Positions 40,155-49,735 of a stretch of 64,000 nucleotides of DNA are shown here, piece after piece. The notes below the pieces were generated by a model. It did not search any database. It saw only the letters and a program-made list of their open reading frames with translations, and had not been told where the DNA came from. The DNA comes from Bryobacterales bacterium (GTDB lineage: Bacteria; Acidobacteriota; Terriglobia; Bryobacterales; Bryobacteraceae). The stretch lies in assembly GCA_026954325.1 (NCBI GenBank), contig JAIXKK010000152.1, forward strand, positions 1-64,000, given 5' to 3'. Position 1 is the stretch's first letter; every line of letters begins with the position of its first letter. Made by a program: the position numbers and the translations under genes.

Positions 40155-42659
40155 CTACTCCTTGGTGATGAATTCGTCGAGGTTGAGGAGGACACGGCTC
40201 ACGCCCACCCAGGCGGCCAGTTCGCGCGGGTCGAGGCCGGTAGAGGCGGCAGGCGCCAGTTTCGAGATAGTGTAACCTTCGCGGTCAAGGATGCCCAGTT
40301 GCTGATCGTAGTAGCGCGCCAGGCGCTCGCGCTCCTTCGCATCCGCCTTGCGTCCCAGCGTGAGGTCGAAGGCATAGTCGAGGCGTTCGGCAAAGGAGCC
40401 GTGTTTGGCGCGCAGCACGCGCGCGGCCAGCGATTGCGCGGCTTCGAAGAATACGGGGTCATTCAGCAGGTTCAGCGATTGTAGAGGCGTGTTCGAAGCG
40501 CTCCGGCGGCTGCAGGCGACGTTCGAATCGGGCGCGTCGAAGTTGATGAGTTGAGGATAGGGCGTCGTACGCTGGAAGTGGATGTAGAGTCCGCGGCGGT
40601 AGCGGTCGCGTCCCTTGCTCTCTTTCCACTTGCTGCCCCCGTAGCCGAGTTCCGCCACTCCCGCCGGTTGCGGCGGCATCACGGAAGGTCCGCCGATGCG
40701 CGCATCGAGCAGACCGCTTGCCGAAAGCGTCGCGTCGCGGATGAGTTCCGCGGGAAGGCGGATGCGGGATTGCCGAGCGAGCAGGGAGTTGTCGGGGTCT
40801 TTCGTGAGCAGTTCCGGGCGCGTGTCGCTCGCCTGGCGGTAGGTGGATGAAGTGACAATCAGGCGGTGGAGCTTCTTCATGCTCCAGCCGTCGTCCATGA
40901 AACGTGTAGCGAGCCAATCGAGCAGTTGCGGATGAGACGGCTTCTCGCCCGTGGTTCCGAAGTCCTCGGAGGTCCGCACGATGCCGCGGCCGAACAACCC
41001 CTGCCAGGCGCGGTTGACGGTGACGCGCGGCGTGAGCGGGTTGTTGGATGCAACCAGCGATTCGGCGAGTTCCAGCCGTGTGGGCTTCCCGCTGCCCGGC
41101 AGCGGCGGAAGAATGTGCAGTCCGCCGGGTTGGACGGGCACGCCCATGGCTTTGTAGTCGCCCTTGATGCGCGTGATGGAGCCGTGATAATCGGGTTCAG
41201 GCGCCATGGCCATGGCGAGCGTGAGTGGGGGGAGTTCCGCTTCGAGGGCCATGATCTTTTCCCGCGCTTCGCGGAGACGGTCACGGATTTCTGGCTGATG
41301 GCCGATGTCTGGTCCGGGGGTGGAGAGAAAATAATCGGTCAGAAGGCGCTGGTCGCGAGGGGAGCGTTTTGAAGGGTCCGACTTCAGCAACTTCTCGGCG
41401 CCGTCCACCATGGCGCGCATGGAGGTGATGGAGAAATCCCATTCGAGGTTCTTGCCGGGGTTGGCGATGGCGAAGCGGAGTTTGTTCTCCCATTCCTGCT
41501 GAAGTTCGGGGACGTGGTAGTAATTGAGGATATTGCCGCGCTGTCCAAGGTAATGGGGCATGGCGGCTTCGTAACGCTCGCGCTCGCCGGCAAGCGGCGC
41601 TTCGATGGTGGTTTCATCGGCGGCATCGAAGAAAGCGAAGAACTGATAGAACTCCTTGTTGGTGATGGGGTCGTACTTGTGATCGTGGCACTGCGCGCAG
41701 CCGACGGTCAGGCCCAGCCAGGTGGTGCTCATGGTGTTGACCCGGTTCACCAACTGTTCGTAGCGCGCCTCGGCGCGGTCGACGCCGGCCTCACGATTGG
41801 TGAGCGTGTTGCGCAGGAAGCCCGTGGCCACTAACTGCCCGGTAGTGGGATGAGGAAGAAGATCGCCGGCGAGCTGGTCGATAGTGAACTCGGTGAACGG
41901 CATGTCCTTGTTGAGCGCGTTGATGACCCAGTTGCGGTAACGCCAGGCGAAGGGGCGCACTTGATCCTTTTCGTAGCCGTCGCTATCGGCGTAGTGCGCC
42001 AGGTCCAGCCAGGGACGGGCCCAGCGCTCGCCGTAGTGGCTGGACTGGAGCAGACGGTCGACGACTCGCTCATAGGCATCCGGCCGGGTGTCGGAAAGAA
42101 AGGCGCTGGTTTCTTCCGGAGTAGGCGGAAGGCCCGTGAGATCGATGGTGGCGCGGCGCAACAGTGTCAGCTTTGGAGCCTCGGGGGACGGAGTGATTCC
42201 CTGGGATTCGAGCTTTGCGAGGATAAACGCGTCGATAGGGTTTCGCACCCAGGTTGCGTTCTTTACCTTCGGAGGCTCCGGGCGGCTCACGGGAAGGAAG
42301 GACCAGTGTGCGAGCTTTGCCGCGCCGGGGTTGTAACTGGCGGGGAACTTCGCTCCCTCGTCGATCCAGGCTTTCAAGGTGGCGATTTCCTTTTCACTGA
42401 GGGAGGCTCCGACGGGCGGCATGCGAAAGCCGGGCTTGGCGCTGGAGACGCGCTCGATGAGCTTGCTGGCGGCGCCGGCTCCGGGCGTGATGACGCGGAG
42501 CGCGGAGTCCGATTGATCGAGGCGCAGGCCGCTCATCTGTTGTTTCGCGCCGTGGCACATCTGGCAGCGGGTCTCAAGCAGAGGCGCGACGTCTTTGGAG
42601 AAATCGACGGAGGCCTGTAAGAGGGGGACACATCCCAGTAGCATCCACAACCGAATCAT
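40155..42659 (-). CDS. Planctomycete-type cytochrome protein (PSCyt1, DUF1549, DUF1553)
   Basis: An 834-residue exported protein, leader MIRLWMLLGCVPLLQAS. An N-terminal PSCyt1 haem-binding module has LLETRCQMCHGAKQQMSGLRL (CxxCH) and an upper ligand region PPVGASLSEKEI. DUF1549 follows (NPIDAFILAKLESQGI, RRATIDLTGLPPTPEE), including a second CxxCH at VGCAQCHDHKYDP. The C-terminal DUF1553 begins around TRLELAESLVASNNPLTPRV. Function is not established; an extracellular redox role is likely given the haem motifs. It is the upstream partner of the DUF1501 gene. Confidence 0.93.
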   Translation of the reverse strand: MIRLWMLLGCVPLLQASVDFSKDVAPLLETRCQMCHGAKQQMSGLRLDQSDSALRVITPGAGAASKLIERVSSAKPGFRMPPVGASLSEKEIATLKAWIDEGAKFPASYNPGAAKLAHWSFLPVSRPEPPKVKNATWVRNPIDAFILAKLESQGITPSPEAPKLTLLRRATIDLTGLPPTPEETSAFLSDTRPDAYERVVDRLLQSSHYGERWARPWLDLAHYADSDGYEKDQVRPFAWRYRNWVINALNKDMPFTEFTIDQLAGDLLPHPTTGQLVATGFLRNTLTNREAGVDRAEARYEQLVNRVNTMSTTWLGLTVGCAQCHDHKYDPITNKEFYQFFAFFDAADETTIEAPLAGERERYEAAMPHYLGQRGNILNYYHVPELQQEWENKLRFAIANPGKNLEWDFSITSMRAMVDGAEKLLKSDPSKRSPRDQRLLTDYFLSTPGPDIGHQPEIRDRLREAREKIMALEAELPPLTLAMAMAPEPDYHGSITRIKGDYKAMGVPVQPGGLHILPPLPGSGKPTRLELAESLVASNNPLTPRVTVNRAWQGLFGRGIVRTSEDFGTTGEKPSHPQLLDWLATRFMDDGWSMKKLHRLIVTSSTYRQASDTRPELLTKDPDNSLLARQSRIRLPAELIRDATLSASGLLDARIGGPSVMPPQPAGVAELGYGGSKWKESKGRDRYRRGLYIHFQRTTPYPQLINFDAPDSNVACSRRSASNTPLQSLNLLNDPVFFEAAQSLAARVLRAKHGSFAERLDYAFDLTLGRKADAKERERLARYYDQQLGILDREGYTISKLAPAASTGLDPRELAAWVGVSRVLLNLDEFITKE

Positions 42660-42695
42660 GCCTGCTATTGTATCTCCCTTGTTATCCTGATAAAC

Positions 42696-44036
42696 ATGGG
42701 TTTTTTGATGGCTATGCTGGGCGTCTGTGTCTGCGCGCAAGCCGCGGACTTGAGCGGCATGTGGCTGGGCACGGTGACGGCAAGCGGCGTGGAACTGAGG
42801 CTGGCGCTGCACATCACCAAGAGCGATCAGGACGGGTTCGGGGGAACGATGGACTCGCTTGATCAGAACGCAAACGGAATCCCGCTGGCGAACATCAAAG
42901 TGGAAGGAGATGCGGTGCGTTTCGAAGTACCGCTGGCCGGGGCATCTTTCGAAGGAAGGCTGGACGCGGCTGAGAAAGCGATCGCCGGCATTCTTCATCA
43001 GGGGCCGGCGAACATGGCGCTGACGTTCAAGCGAACGAACGCCGTTCCTGTCCCGGTGCGTCCGCAGGAGCCGAAGAAGCCCTATCCCTACGATGAGGTG
43101 GAAGCGGCGTACGAGAATACGGCGCAGGGGGTGCGCTTGGCGGGGACGCTGACCGTGCCGAGGGAAGGGAAGCCGGTTCCGGCGGTGCTGCTGATCAGCG
43201 GATCGGGACCGCAGAACAGGGATGAAGAGTTGATGGGGCACAAGCCCTTCAAATTGCTGGCCGATTACCTGACGCGCCGCGGGATCGCGGTGCTGCGGGT
43301 GGACGACCGCGGAGTCGGCGGATCGAGCGGGAGCCTGATGAAATCGACGACGCTCGATTTCGCGACGGACGCGCTGGCGGGCATCGCGTATCTGAAGACA
43401 CGGCCCGAAGTGGACCACGCGAGGATTGGACTGCTCGGGCACAGTGAAGGGGCGGTGATCGCGCAGATTGCGGCGTCCGGGAGCAAGGACGTGAGATTCA
43501 TCGTGATGCTGGCGGGCACGGCGGTTCCCGGCGAGCAGGTGCTCTACGCGCAGAGCGAGGCGATTATGCGCGCGCAGGGTCTGAACGAAATGATGATCGC
43601 CTCGAATCGGGAGATGCAGAAGCGAATCTTCGAGGCGCTGCGCGCGCAAAAGGATGACCGCGCCGCCGCGGAGACGATCAAGACGTTCGCCGGAGAGGTG
43701 GAGGCGAGGAGAGCGGCCAATCCCTGGTTCCGGCAGTTTCTCGAGTTGGATCCCTCCGCCTATCTTGGCAAGGTCACCTGCCCCGTGCTGGCGCTGGACG
43801 GGGAGAAGGACACGCAGGTGCCGGCGAAGCAGAACCTGCCGGTGATCGCCAGGACGCTGGAAGAGGCCGGCAACCGGGACTACGCGATTGTCAAGCTGCC
43901 GCGATTGAACCACCTGTTCCAGACGGCGAGCACCGGGCACCCGTCCGAATACGCGAAGATAGAAGAGACGATGGCGCCGGTGGCGCTCGAATCGATTTCT
44001 CACTGGATTTTGATGCATACCAATAAAGGCAACTGA
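42696..44036 (+). CDS. Exported alpha/beta hydrolase with N-terminal lipocalin-like domain
   Basis: A 446-residue protein with leader MGFLMAMLGVCVCAQA. Residues about 20-120 form a beta-rich domain (DLSGMWLGTVTASGVELRLAL), then an alpha/beta hydrolase domain with oxyanion block VLLISGSGPQNRDEELMGHK, nucleophile elbow LLGHSEGAVIA, acid region CPVLALDGEKDTQVP and histidine in LPRLNHLFQ. This two-part layout is frequent in Acidobacteria and Bacteroidetes. Substrate unknown; probably an ester or peptide. Only 36 bp separate it from the divergent cytochrome gene. Confidence 0.88.
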   Translation: MGFLMAMLGVCVCAQAADLSGMWLGTVTASGVELRLALHITKSDQDGFGGTMDSLDQNANGIPLANIKVEGDAVRFEVPLAGASFEGRLDAAEKAIAGILHQGPANMALTFKRTNAVPVPVRPQEPKKPYPYDEVEAAYENTAQGVRLAGTLTVPREGKPVPAVLLISGSGPQNRDEELMGHKPFKLLADYLTRRGIAVLRVDDRGVGGSSGSLMKSTTLDFATDALAGIAYLKTRPEVDHARIGLLGHSEGAVIAQIAASGSKDVRFIVMLAGTAVPGEQVLYAQSEAIMRAQGLNEMMIASNREMQKRIFEALRAQKDDRAAAETIKTFAGEVEARRAANPWFRQFLELDPSAYLGKVTCPVLALDGEKDTQVPAKQNLPVIARTLEEAGNRDYAIVKLPRLNHLFQTASTGHPSEYAKIEETMAPVALESISHWILMHTNKGN

Positions 44037-44043
44037 ATTTTCC

Positions 44044-45219
44044 ATGTCGATATCTTTTTCTCCTTTGAATCCGCCGCGGCGGCTGCTGTTCGGCCCCGGG
44101 CCGACGATGGTGGAGCCGCGCGTTTACCAGGCGATGACGAAGCCGGTGGTGAGCCACCTGGAGCCGTATTTCTTCGAGGTGGTGGAAGACTGCCGCAAAC
44201 TGTTGCGGGCGGCGTTTGGAACGGCGAACGAGTTCACGCTGGCGATGTCGGGCACGGGCAGCGCCGGGATGCAGACGGCGGTGGCGAACTTCGTCGAGCC
44301 GGGGTCGAAGTATGCCGTGCTGGCGAACGGCTTTTTTTGCGATCGTTTGACGGAGATGGGACGGCGGCAAGGGGCGAACGTGGCGCGCCTCGAGAAGCCC
44401 TGGGGCGAGAGCTTCGACGAGGACGAGGCGGCGGAGTTCATCCGCAAGGAACGTCCGAACGTCGTGGCTTTCGTGCAGGCGGAGACCTCCACCGGCGTAT
44501 ACCAGAGTTCGAAAACGATCTGCGCGGCGGCGCACGAAGTTGGCGCGCTGGTGATTGCGGATTGCGTGACGTCTCTGGGCGCGATGCCCGTGGACCTGGA
44601 TGCGAACGGTATCGACATTGCTTACTCCTGTACGCAGAAGGGACTGAGCTGCCCTCCGGGGCTCGCGCCGGTGTCGGTGTCTCCGCGCGCGATGGACTGG
44701 CTTCGCGGCCGGAAGACCACTCCCGCCGATTGGTATCTGGATCTGAAACTACTGGCGGATTACTACGAGGGAGCGCACCGCTATCACCATACGGCCCCCA
44801 TCTCGCTGTTCTACGCCATGAGGGAAGGGCTGGTCTGCATTGCCGAGGAAGGGATTGAGAAACGGCAGGCGCGGCACAAGAGAAGCCACGAGGCGTTTGT
44901 GGCGGGCGCCGGGGCGATGGGCCTCGAGATGCTGGTGAAGCCGGGCCGCCGGTTGTGGAATCTGAACACGCCGCGGGTGCCGGATGGTATTGAGGACTTG
45001 AAAGTCCGAAAGCGGCTGATCGAGTGGGGCGACGTCGAGATTCTGGGCGGATTCGGGCCGCTGGCGGGCAAGGTGTTCCGGGTGGGCATTATGGGCCCGT
45101 TGGCGACGGAAGAGAACGTGCTGCTGCTTCTCGAGGGCCTGGAGAAGGCGCTTCGGGAAGAAGGCTTTTCCCCGAAGGGGAACGGAGTGGAGGCGGCAAA
45201 GGCGTACTACGCGGGATAG
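44044..45219 (+). CDS. Class V aminotransferase (alanine/serine-glyoxylate type)
   Basis: A 391-residue PLP enzyme. The N-terminal FGPGPTMVEPRVYQAMTKPVV is the alanine-glyoxylate family start. TLAMSGTGSAGMQTAVANF binds the cofactor phosphate, VIADCVTSLGAMPVDLDANG carries the PLP aspartate and IAYSCTQKGLSCPPGLAP the Schiff-base lysine. It would move an amino group between alanine or serine and glyoxylate or a related oxoacid. It starts 7 bp after the hydrolase and converges with the microcompartment gene, ending 4 bp before it, without space for a terminator. Confidence 0.93.
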   Translation: MSISFSPLNPPRRLLFGPGPTMVEPRVYQAMTKPVVSHLEPYFFEVVEDCRKLLRAAFGTANEFTLAMSGTGSAGMQTAVANFVEPGSKYAVLANGFFCDRLTEMGRRQGANVARLEKPWGESFDEDEAAEFIRKERPNVVAFVQAETSTGVYQSSKTICAAAHEVGALVIADCVTSLGAMPVDLDANGIDIAYSCTQKGLSCPPGLAPVSVSPRAMDWLRGRKTTPADWYLDLKLLADYYEGAHRYHHTAPISLFYAMREGLVCIAEEGIEKRQARHKRSHEAFVAGAGAMGLEMLVKPGRRLWNLNTPRVPDGIEDLKVRKRLIEWGDVEILGGFGPLAGKVFRVGIMGPLATEENVLLLLEGLEKALREEGFSPKGNGVEAAKAYYAG

Positions 45220-45223
45220 ATGC

Positions 45224-45778
45224 TCAGATCATTTCGCTGAGCAGTTCCGGGCGCGGGTGGGGGATGACCACTTTGTTGACCAGCATCCCCTTGCGCCCGA
45301 TGGCGCGGGCTCCGGCATCGACGGCGCTGGAGACAGCGGCTACGGCGCCGGTGCAGGTGGCGAACGCCTTGCCTCCGAGAGCCATGGCGAGGCGGACTTC
45401 GATGAGGCGGATGTTGGCGGTCTTGGCCATGGCGTCGGCGCCTTCGATGAGGGAGGCGACGGAAAAAGATTCAATGATGCCCAAGGCTTCGAGATGTTCC
45501 ACCTTGGTGAGTCCGCTGATGGCGGGAAAGACGGATTCGTGGACATTGGGGATGAGGAACTTGTCGATGACGGAGAAGTCGCCGGAGGTGACTCCCGCGC
45601 CGACGGCCGATTCGACGGCGGCGACATCGCCGCGGACGAGGACCATGTACTTGCCGGAACAGATGGTGCGGGCGAGCAGCAGTTCGACATCCGCCGCTTT
45701 GAGCATGGCATCGGTAACTTGAAAGCCCGCGCCGATACTGCTGAGCTCGATCATGCCGATGGAATTTCTTACCGCCAT
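45224..45778 (-). CDS. pduT: PduT-type bacterial microcompartment shell protein
   Basis: A 184-residue tandem-BMC (trimeric) shell protein, the same length as Salmonella PduT. Two BMC domains are seen: residues 4-90 (SIGMIELSSIGAGFQVTDAM) and about 95-182 (HLEALGIIESFSVASLIEG ... GKAFATCTGAVAAVSSAVDAG). The cysteine in ARTICSGKYM (Cys40) matches PduT Cys38, which holds a [4Fe-4S] cluster at the pore. In Pdu systems it works with PduS to move electrons across the shell. Here it overlaps the pduS-like gene by 10 bp. No other shell gene is visible in the window. Confidence 0.92.
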   Translation of the reverse strand: MAVRNSIGMIELSSIGAGFQVTDAMLKAADVELLLARTICSGKYMVLVRGDVAAVESAVGAGVTSGDFSVIDKFLIPNVHESVFPAISGLTKVEHLEALGIIESFSVASLIEGADAMAKTANIRLIEVRLAMALGGKAFATCTGAVAAVSSAVDAGARAIGRKGMLVNKVVIPHPRPELLSEMI

Positions 45779-47079
45779 ATCTCGATTGCTTCCTTTGTGA
45801 TTTGTTTCACCTTGCCGTCGATGCTCGAGTGCACGGTTGCACCGAGGTCTTTTTCGCCGGCGCGGGCGATAGCTTGCCCCGCGCGGACTTTGGCGCCTTC
45901 CCGAACAATGGGAGAGGCGGGGTGGCCGGCATGCTGCTTGAGTTTGATGTGAACGCGCGAGGGCGCGGGCTCGATTGCGCCGAAGGGGGTCTCGCATTCG
46001 TAGTCTTCCACCTGAAGGCGCTGCCGGAGCATGGAGAGAGGGATGCGGCGGAATTCCTTCATTGGGTGGACGCGCGGTGGATTCTTCTGCACGAACCTGA
46101 TTTCGGCGGCGCGGAGGCTGGTCTTGGCCTGATCGCAAGCCTCTTTTGGGTATAGTTCTTCGGGGCAGGCGTAGAGCGTGCAGATGCCGCAGGCGCAGCA
46201 CAGTTCGCCCCACTGATTCCAGTTGTTCGATCCGGTGAGGGTGAAGCCGAGGCTGCGCATCACCTTGTGCGGCTGGACTTCATAACCGAGGAGGAAGCGG
46301 GGGCAGAATTCGGTGCAGAAGGTGCATTGATCGCAGGCCGATTTGCCGATTCGGTTCATGGCCTCGAGGGGCCGGTCCTTACGGGTGATGAGGTAGTGGT
46401 TGAGGGGTAGAACAATCAGGCCGCCAGTTGTTTTGGTGACGACATCGTCGAGATCGAAGGAGAGGGCGCCCATCATGATGCCGTTGACGAAGAGTCCGAA
46501 GCCGGGGACGGTAGCGCCGCCGGCGTGCTCGATGAGTTCGCGGAAGGTAGTTCCGACGGGGACCCAGAGGGACTGCGGTTGGCGAACGGCTCCGGTGATG
46601 GTGAGGAATTTGCGGGTGACGGGGATGCCGGCTTTGGCCTGGCGGACGTTATAGAAGGTTTCGACGTTGTTGACGACGCAGCCGACCTGAAGGGGGATGC
46701 CGGCGGGAGGGATGAGGCGTCCGGTGGCGGAGTACACCAATTCGTACTCGTCGCCGGACGGGTAGAAATCGCCGAGCAGAACCATCTCGATGCCGCGGGA
46801 GCGGGCTTCGGGCTCGATGGCGCGAATGGCGGCCTGGTTCTTCTCCTTGAGGCCGAACTTACCCTTCGTTGCGCCGGTGGCTTCCATCATGAGGGACATG
46901 CCTTCGCAGATTTCGGCCGGATAGCGGCACATCAACTCGAAGTCCTTGTGCAGGAGAGGTTCGCATTCGGCTCCGTTGGCGAGAAGGTACTCCACCTGCG
47001 AGGCCGCTTTGACGTACGTGGGGAAGCCCGCGCCGCCGGCGCCGACGACGCCCATTTCCTTCAGAAGTTCAGAGAGCAT
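45769..47079 (-). CDS. pduS: PduS-like cobalamin reductase / RnfC-family flavin-iron-sulfur protein
   Basis: A 436-residue protein close to PduS in length and layout. The N-terminus has a Rossmann-like GVVGAGGAGFPTYVKAA and the NGAECEPLLHKDFELM block of the RnfC/NuoF FMN domain, then an SLBB domain (LTITGAVRQPQSLWVPVGTT). Two [4Fe-4S] motifs follow: CDQCTFCTEFCP and CCACGICTLYACP. A C-terminal lipoyl-like half domain (VHIKLKQHAGHPASPIV) ends it. PduS reduces corrinoid cofactors with NADH inside microcompartments. The neighbouring pduT gene supports this assignment; RnfC-like electron transfer is the alternative. Confidence 0.9.
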   Translation of the reverse strand: MLSELLKEMGVVGAGGAGFPTYVKAASQVEYLLANGAECEPLLHKDFELMCRYPAEICEGMSLMMEATGATKGKFGLKEKNQAAIRAIEPEARSRGIEMVLLGDFYPSGDEYELVYSATGRLIPPAGIPLQVGCVVNNVETFYNVRQAKAGIPVTRKFLTITGAVRQPQSLWVPVGTTFRELIEHAGGATVPGFGLFVNGIMMGALSFDLDDVVTKTTGGLIVLPLNHYLITRKDRPLEAMNRIGKSACDQCTFCTEFCPRFLLGYEVQPHKVMRSLGFTLTGSNNWNQWGELCCACGICTLYACPEELYPKEACDQAKTSLRAAEIRFVQKNPPRVHPMKEFRRIPLSMLRQRLQVEDYECETPFGAIEPAPSRVHIKLKQHAGHPASPIVREGAKVRAGQAIARAGEKDLGATVHSSIDGKVKQITKEAIEIWR

Positions 47080-47086
47080 GAGGGGA

Positions 47087-47926
47087 CTAGCCGTGTGTCT
47101 TGCGGAAAGCGGCAAGGCATCGGGCGGCGGTGTCCATGGGCGGATAGTCACTGCCTTCCTGCTCGATGAGGTAGTACTCGATGCCGCCGTTCTTTTCGGC
47201 GGCTTCGAAGATCTTCTTCCACGGCGCGGTTCCTTCGCCGAACAGGACGCGGTAGCCTTTGTTGGGATCGGAAGACCAGTCCTTGCAGTGCATGGAGACG
47301 ATGCGGCCGGGGTGTTGGCGGATCCATTCGACGGGATCGGAGCCTGCCTCGATGCAGGTGCCGACGTCGAGTTGGAGAACGACATCCTTGTTTGTGTTGT
47401 TGGCGAGGATCTCCATGGGGCGGGTTCCGCCGATGGGAACGAATTCGGTCTTGTGGTTGTGGTAGCCCGCGCGGAGACCGGCGGATTTCATTTTCTCCGC
47501 GCCTTCATTGAGACGCGCGGCCACGCTCTTCCAGCCATCGAGACCTTCGACCTTGCCGGAACTGGCCATGACGATGAACCTGCTGCCGATGATGGAGTTG
47601 AGTTCAATGGCCTTGCCGATATTGGCCGCATCGAAGCTCCTGGAGCTGTTGTGAGTGGAGTAGCAGCGGATTCCGAGATCGTCGAGGAGCTTGCGGACTT
47701 CCCTGGCGTAATCCGGGGTCCAATCGTAGTAGGGGGAGAAGAACTCGACGCCCTGGTAGCCCATTTTGGCGACACCGCGCACCGTGCCCATGAGATCCTT
47801 CTTCAACTCGTCGCGAACGGAATAGAGTTCGAGGCCGACGGGGACTTTCTTCGAGCGAGCCATGGCGGCGGCAACGGAGGCGGCGCCAAGGAACGAGCGG
47901 CGAGTGATGGAATGTAAGTACCTCAT
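47087..47926 (-). CDS. Tat-exported sugar-phosphate isomerase/epimerase-like TIM barrel
   Basis: A 279-residue xylose-isomerase-like TIM-barrel protein. The start MRYLHSITRRSFLGAASVAAAM contains a Tat motif. Metal ligands are suggested by VGLELYSVRDELKKD, GIRCYSTHNSSRS, AGYHNHKTEFVPI, VVLQLDVGTCIEAG and VSMHCKDWSS. These proteins isomerise or epimerise sugars, or act as dehydratases. It ends 7 bp before the pduS-like start, so it lies in the same transcript, although an exported protein does not fit inside a microcompartment. Confidence 0.87.
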   Translation of the reverse strand: MRYLHSITRRSFLGAASVAAAMARSKKVPVGLELYSVRDELKKDLMGTVRGVAKMGYQGVEFFSPYYDWTPDYAREVRKLLDDLGIRCYSTHNSSRSFDAANIGKAIELNSIIGSRFIVMASSGKVEGLDGWKSVAARLNEGAEKMKSAGLRAGYHNHKTEFVPIGGTRPMEILANNTNKDVVLQLDVGTCIEAGSDPVEWIRQHPGRIVSMHCKDWSSDPNKGYRVLFGEGTAPWKKIFEAAEKNGGIEYYLIEQEGSDYPPMDTAARCLAAFRKTHG

Positions 47927-47972
47927 CGTTAGCCAACCTAGCACGGATCACGTGAATCCCGCCACGGCGGCG

Positions 47973-49445
47973 CTAGCGCCAGTTCATGGCGAGATTGACG
48001 AAAGTGCGCACGGCGACGCCGCTGGGGCCCTTGGCGAGGAAGGGCTTCGCTTCTTCGAGCCAGGCGGTGCCTGCGATATCGAGGTGAATCCAGGGGGCGG
48101 GGTCGGCGAATTCCTTGAGGAACATGGCGGCGCTGACGGCTCCGCCCCAGCGTCCGCCGATGTTGCCCATGTCGGCGAAGGAGCTCTTGAGGAGTTCCTT
48201 GTATTCGTCGTCGACAGGCATAGGCCACATCTTTTCGCCTTCGGTTTTGGCGGAGGCGAGGAGCTTGCCGGAGAAAGACTGGTCAGACGAGAAGACGCCG
48301 ACGTTGATGTAGCCGAGGGCGACGACGATAGCGCCGGTCAACGTGGCGGCATCGACGAGATGGGTGCATCCGATGCGCTTGGCGTATTCGAGGGCATCGG
48401 AGAGGATGAGGCGGCCTTCAGCATCGGTGTTGAGAACCTCGACGGTCTTTCCGGATAGGGTGGTGACGATGTCGCCGGGGCGCTGGGCGCGGCTTCCGGG
48501 CATGTTCTCGACGGTGGGGACAATGGCGGTGACAGGGATGGGCGGCTGGAGTTGGGCGAGGGCGCGGATAGCGCCGAGAACGGCCGCCGAGCCGGCCATA
48601 TCGTATTTCATTTTCTCCATGCCATCGGCGGGCTTGATGGAGATTCCGCCGGTATCGAAGGTGACGCCCTTGCCGACGAGGCCGAGGTTGACGGCTTGCG
48701 GTGAGGGGTTTTCCGGCTGGTAACGGATGACGATGAGGGCGGGCGGTTCCGCGCTGCCCTGAGCGACGCCGAGGAGCGCGCCCATGCCGAGTTGCTTCAT
48801 GCGGTCGGGGCCGAGGATGTCGCAATCCAGTCCGAATTCGGCCGCCATTTCCTTTGCGCGGTTGGCGAGCAGGGTGGGTGTGAGGAGATTGGCCGGCTCG
48901 GTGACGAGTTCGCGGGCGAAGTTCTGGCTTTCGGCGAGGATGCGGCCGCGGCGCACTCCGGCGGCCATCTCCGGAGAGGCACTGGCCACGAGGGAGAATC
49001 TGTCGATGGCGCCGTTTTTCTTTTCGCTCTTGTGGCGGTCCGGCTCGAAGTTGCCGAGGATGGCTCCTTCGACGGCAGCGGAAGCCATGGCGGCGGATTC
49101 GAGATCGCTATCGAGCACGAGAGCCACGTCCGGACACTTTTTCGGCTTGAGGAAGCGGACGGCCGCGCCGGCGATTTTGCGCAGTTCGGCGGAGGTGAAT
49201 TTGTCTTTCTTGCCGGCTCCGACGGCGAGGAGGCGCTGCGATGTAAGCCCGGCGGGACGGGCGAGGAGCGCCACGTCGAGGAGTTTGCCGGTGAGTTCAC
49301 CGCTGGAGGCCAACTCACGGACCCATCCATTGGTGGCTTTGTCCGCGGCGGCGGCAGACTGGCCTTCCGCGTCTTCGAAGACGAGGACCACGAGGGCGGA
49401 AGAGGCGACCTGGTCAAACGGTTGATTGAGAACGTTAATTTCCAT
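47973..49445 (-). CDS. pepA: Leucyl aminopeptidase (M17)
   Basis: A 490-residue cytosolic zinc aminopeptidase. The N-terminal macro-like domain (about 1-160) is divergent, as usual. The catalytic domain has LVGKGVTFDTGGISIKPADG with the metal lysine and aspartate, KYDMAGSAAVLGA, the signature EVLNTDAEGRLILSDAL, and LVDAATLTGAIVVALG. It removes N-terminal residues, mainly leucine, and may bind DNA in some bacteria. The start was placed at ATG 49445 (MEINVLN); an upstream TTG at 49457 adds four residues. It shares the strand of the isomerase but is separated by 46 bp. Confidence 0.95.
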   Translation of the reverse strand: MEINVLNQPFDQVASSALVVLVFEDAEGQSAAAADKATNGWVRELASSGELTGKLLDVALLARPAGLTSQRLLAVGAGKKDKFTSAELRKIAGAAVRFLKPKKCPDVALVLDSDLESAAMASAAVEGAILGNFEPDRHKSEKKNGAIDRFSLVASASPEMAAGVRRGRILAESQNFARELVTEPANLLTPTLLANRAKEMAAEFGLDCDILGPDRMKQLGMGALLGVAQGSAEPPALIVIRYQPENPSPQAVNLGLVGKGVTFDTGGISIKPADGMEKMKYDMAGSAAVLGAIRALAQLQPPIPVTAIVPTVENMPGSRAQRPGDIVTTLSGKTVEVLNTDAEGRLILSDALEYAKRIGCTHLVDAATLTGAIVVALGYINVGVFSSDQSFSGKLLASAKTEGEKMWPMPVDDEYKELLKSSFADMGNIGGRWGGAVSAAMFLKEFADPAPWIHLDIAGTAWLEEAKPFLAKGPSGVAVRTFVNLAMNWR

Positions 49446-49735
49446 GTGAAGGTCCAATGTTCCAGTCTAAACGAGAAGCAAGCATGCGGCTTCCTGTTTT
49501 CGGAAAGATGGGAGGAATGGAAGGTTTGCCGCGCGGTGGCTTCGTGCAAAAGCGTGTGGACCGGGCAGCGGACGGGACCGACGGGCGTGGGGCGGAGGCG
49601 AAGGTACAGGCTGGTAGATGGACAGCCATGGGCGAGCAGATAGGCTTTAACCCGCGGCCGGGCGGCCTGTCAGAGGCAGGCGAAGGCGAAACAGCCGCCG
49701 GATGGAGCCGCGGTGGTCCGGTTCAGGGACCCATC

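Noticed and set aside
44044..47926. A complete bacterial microcompartment operon
   Set aside because: Only one shell protein and one electron-transfer protein are present; no BMC-H hexamer, BMC-P pentamer or aldehyde dehydrogenase is visible.
49446..49735. Gene in the gap between pepA and the heparinase-like gene
   Set aside because: No frame shows a domain, a plausible start or coding periodicity clearly distinct from background.
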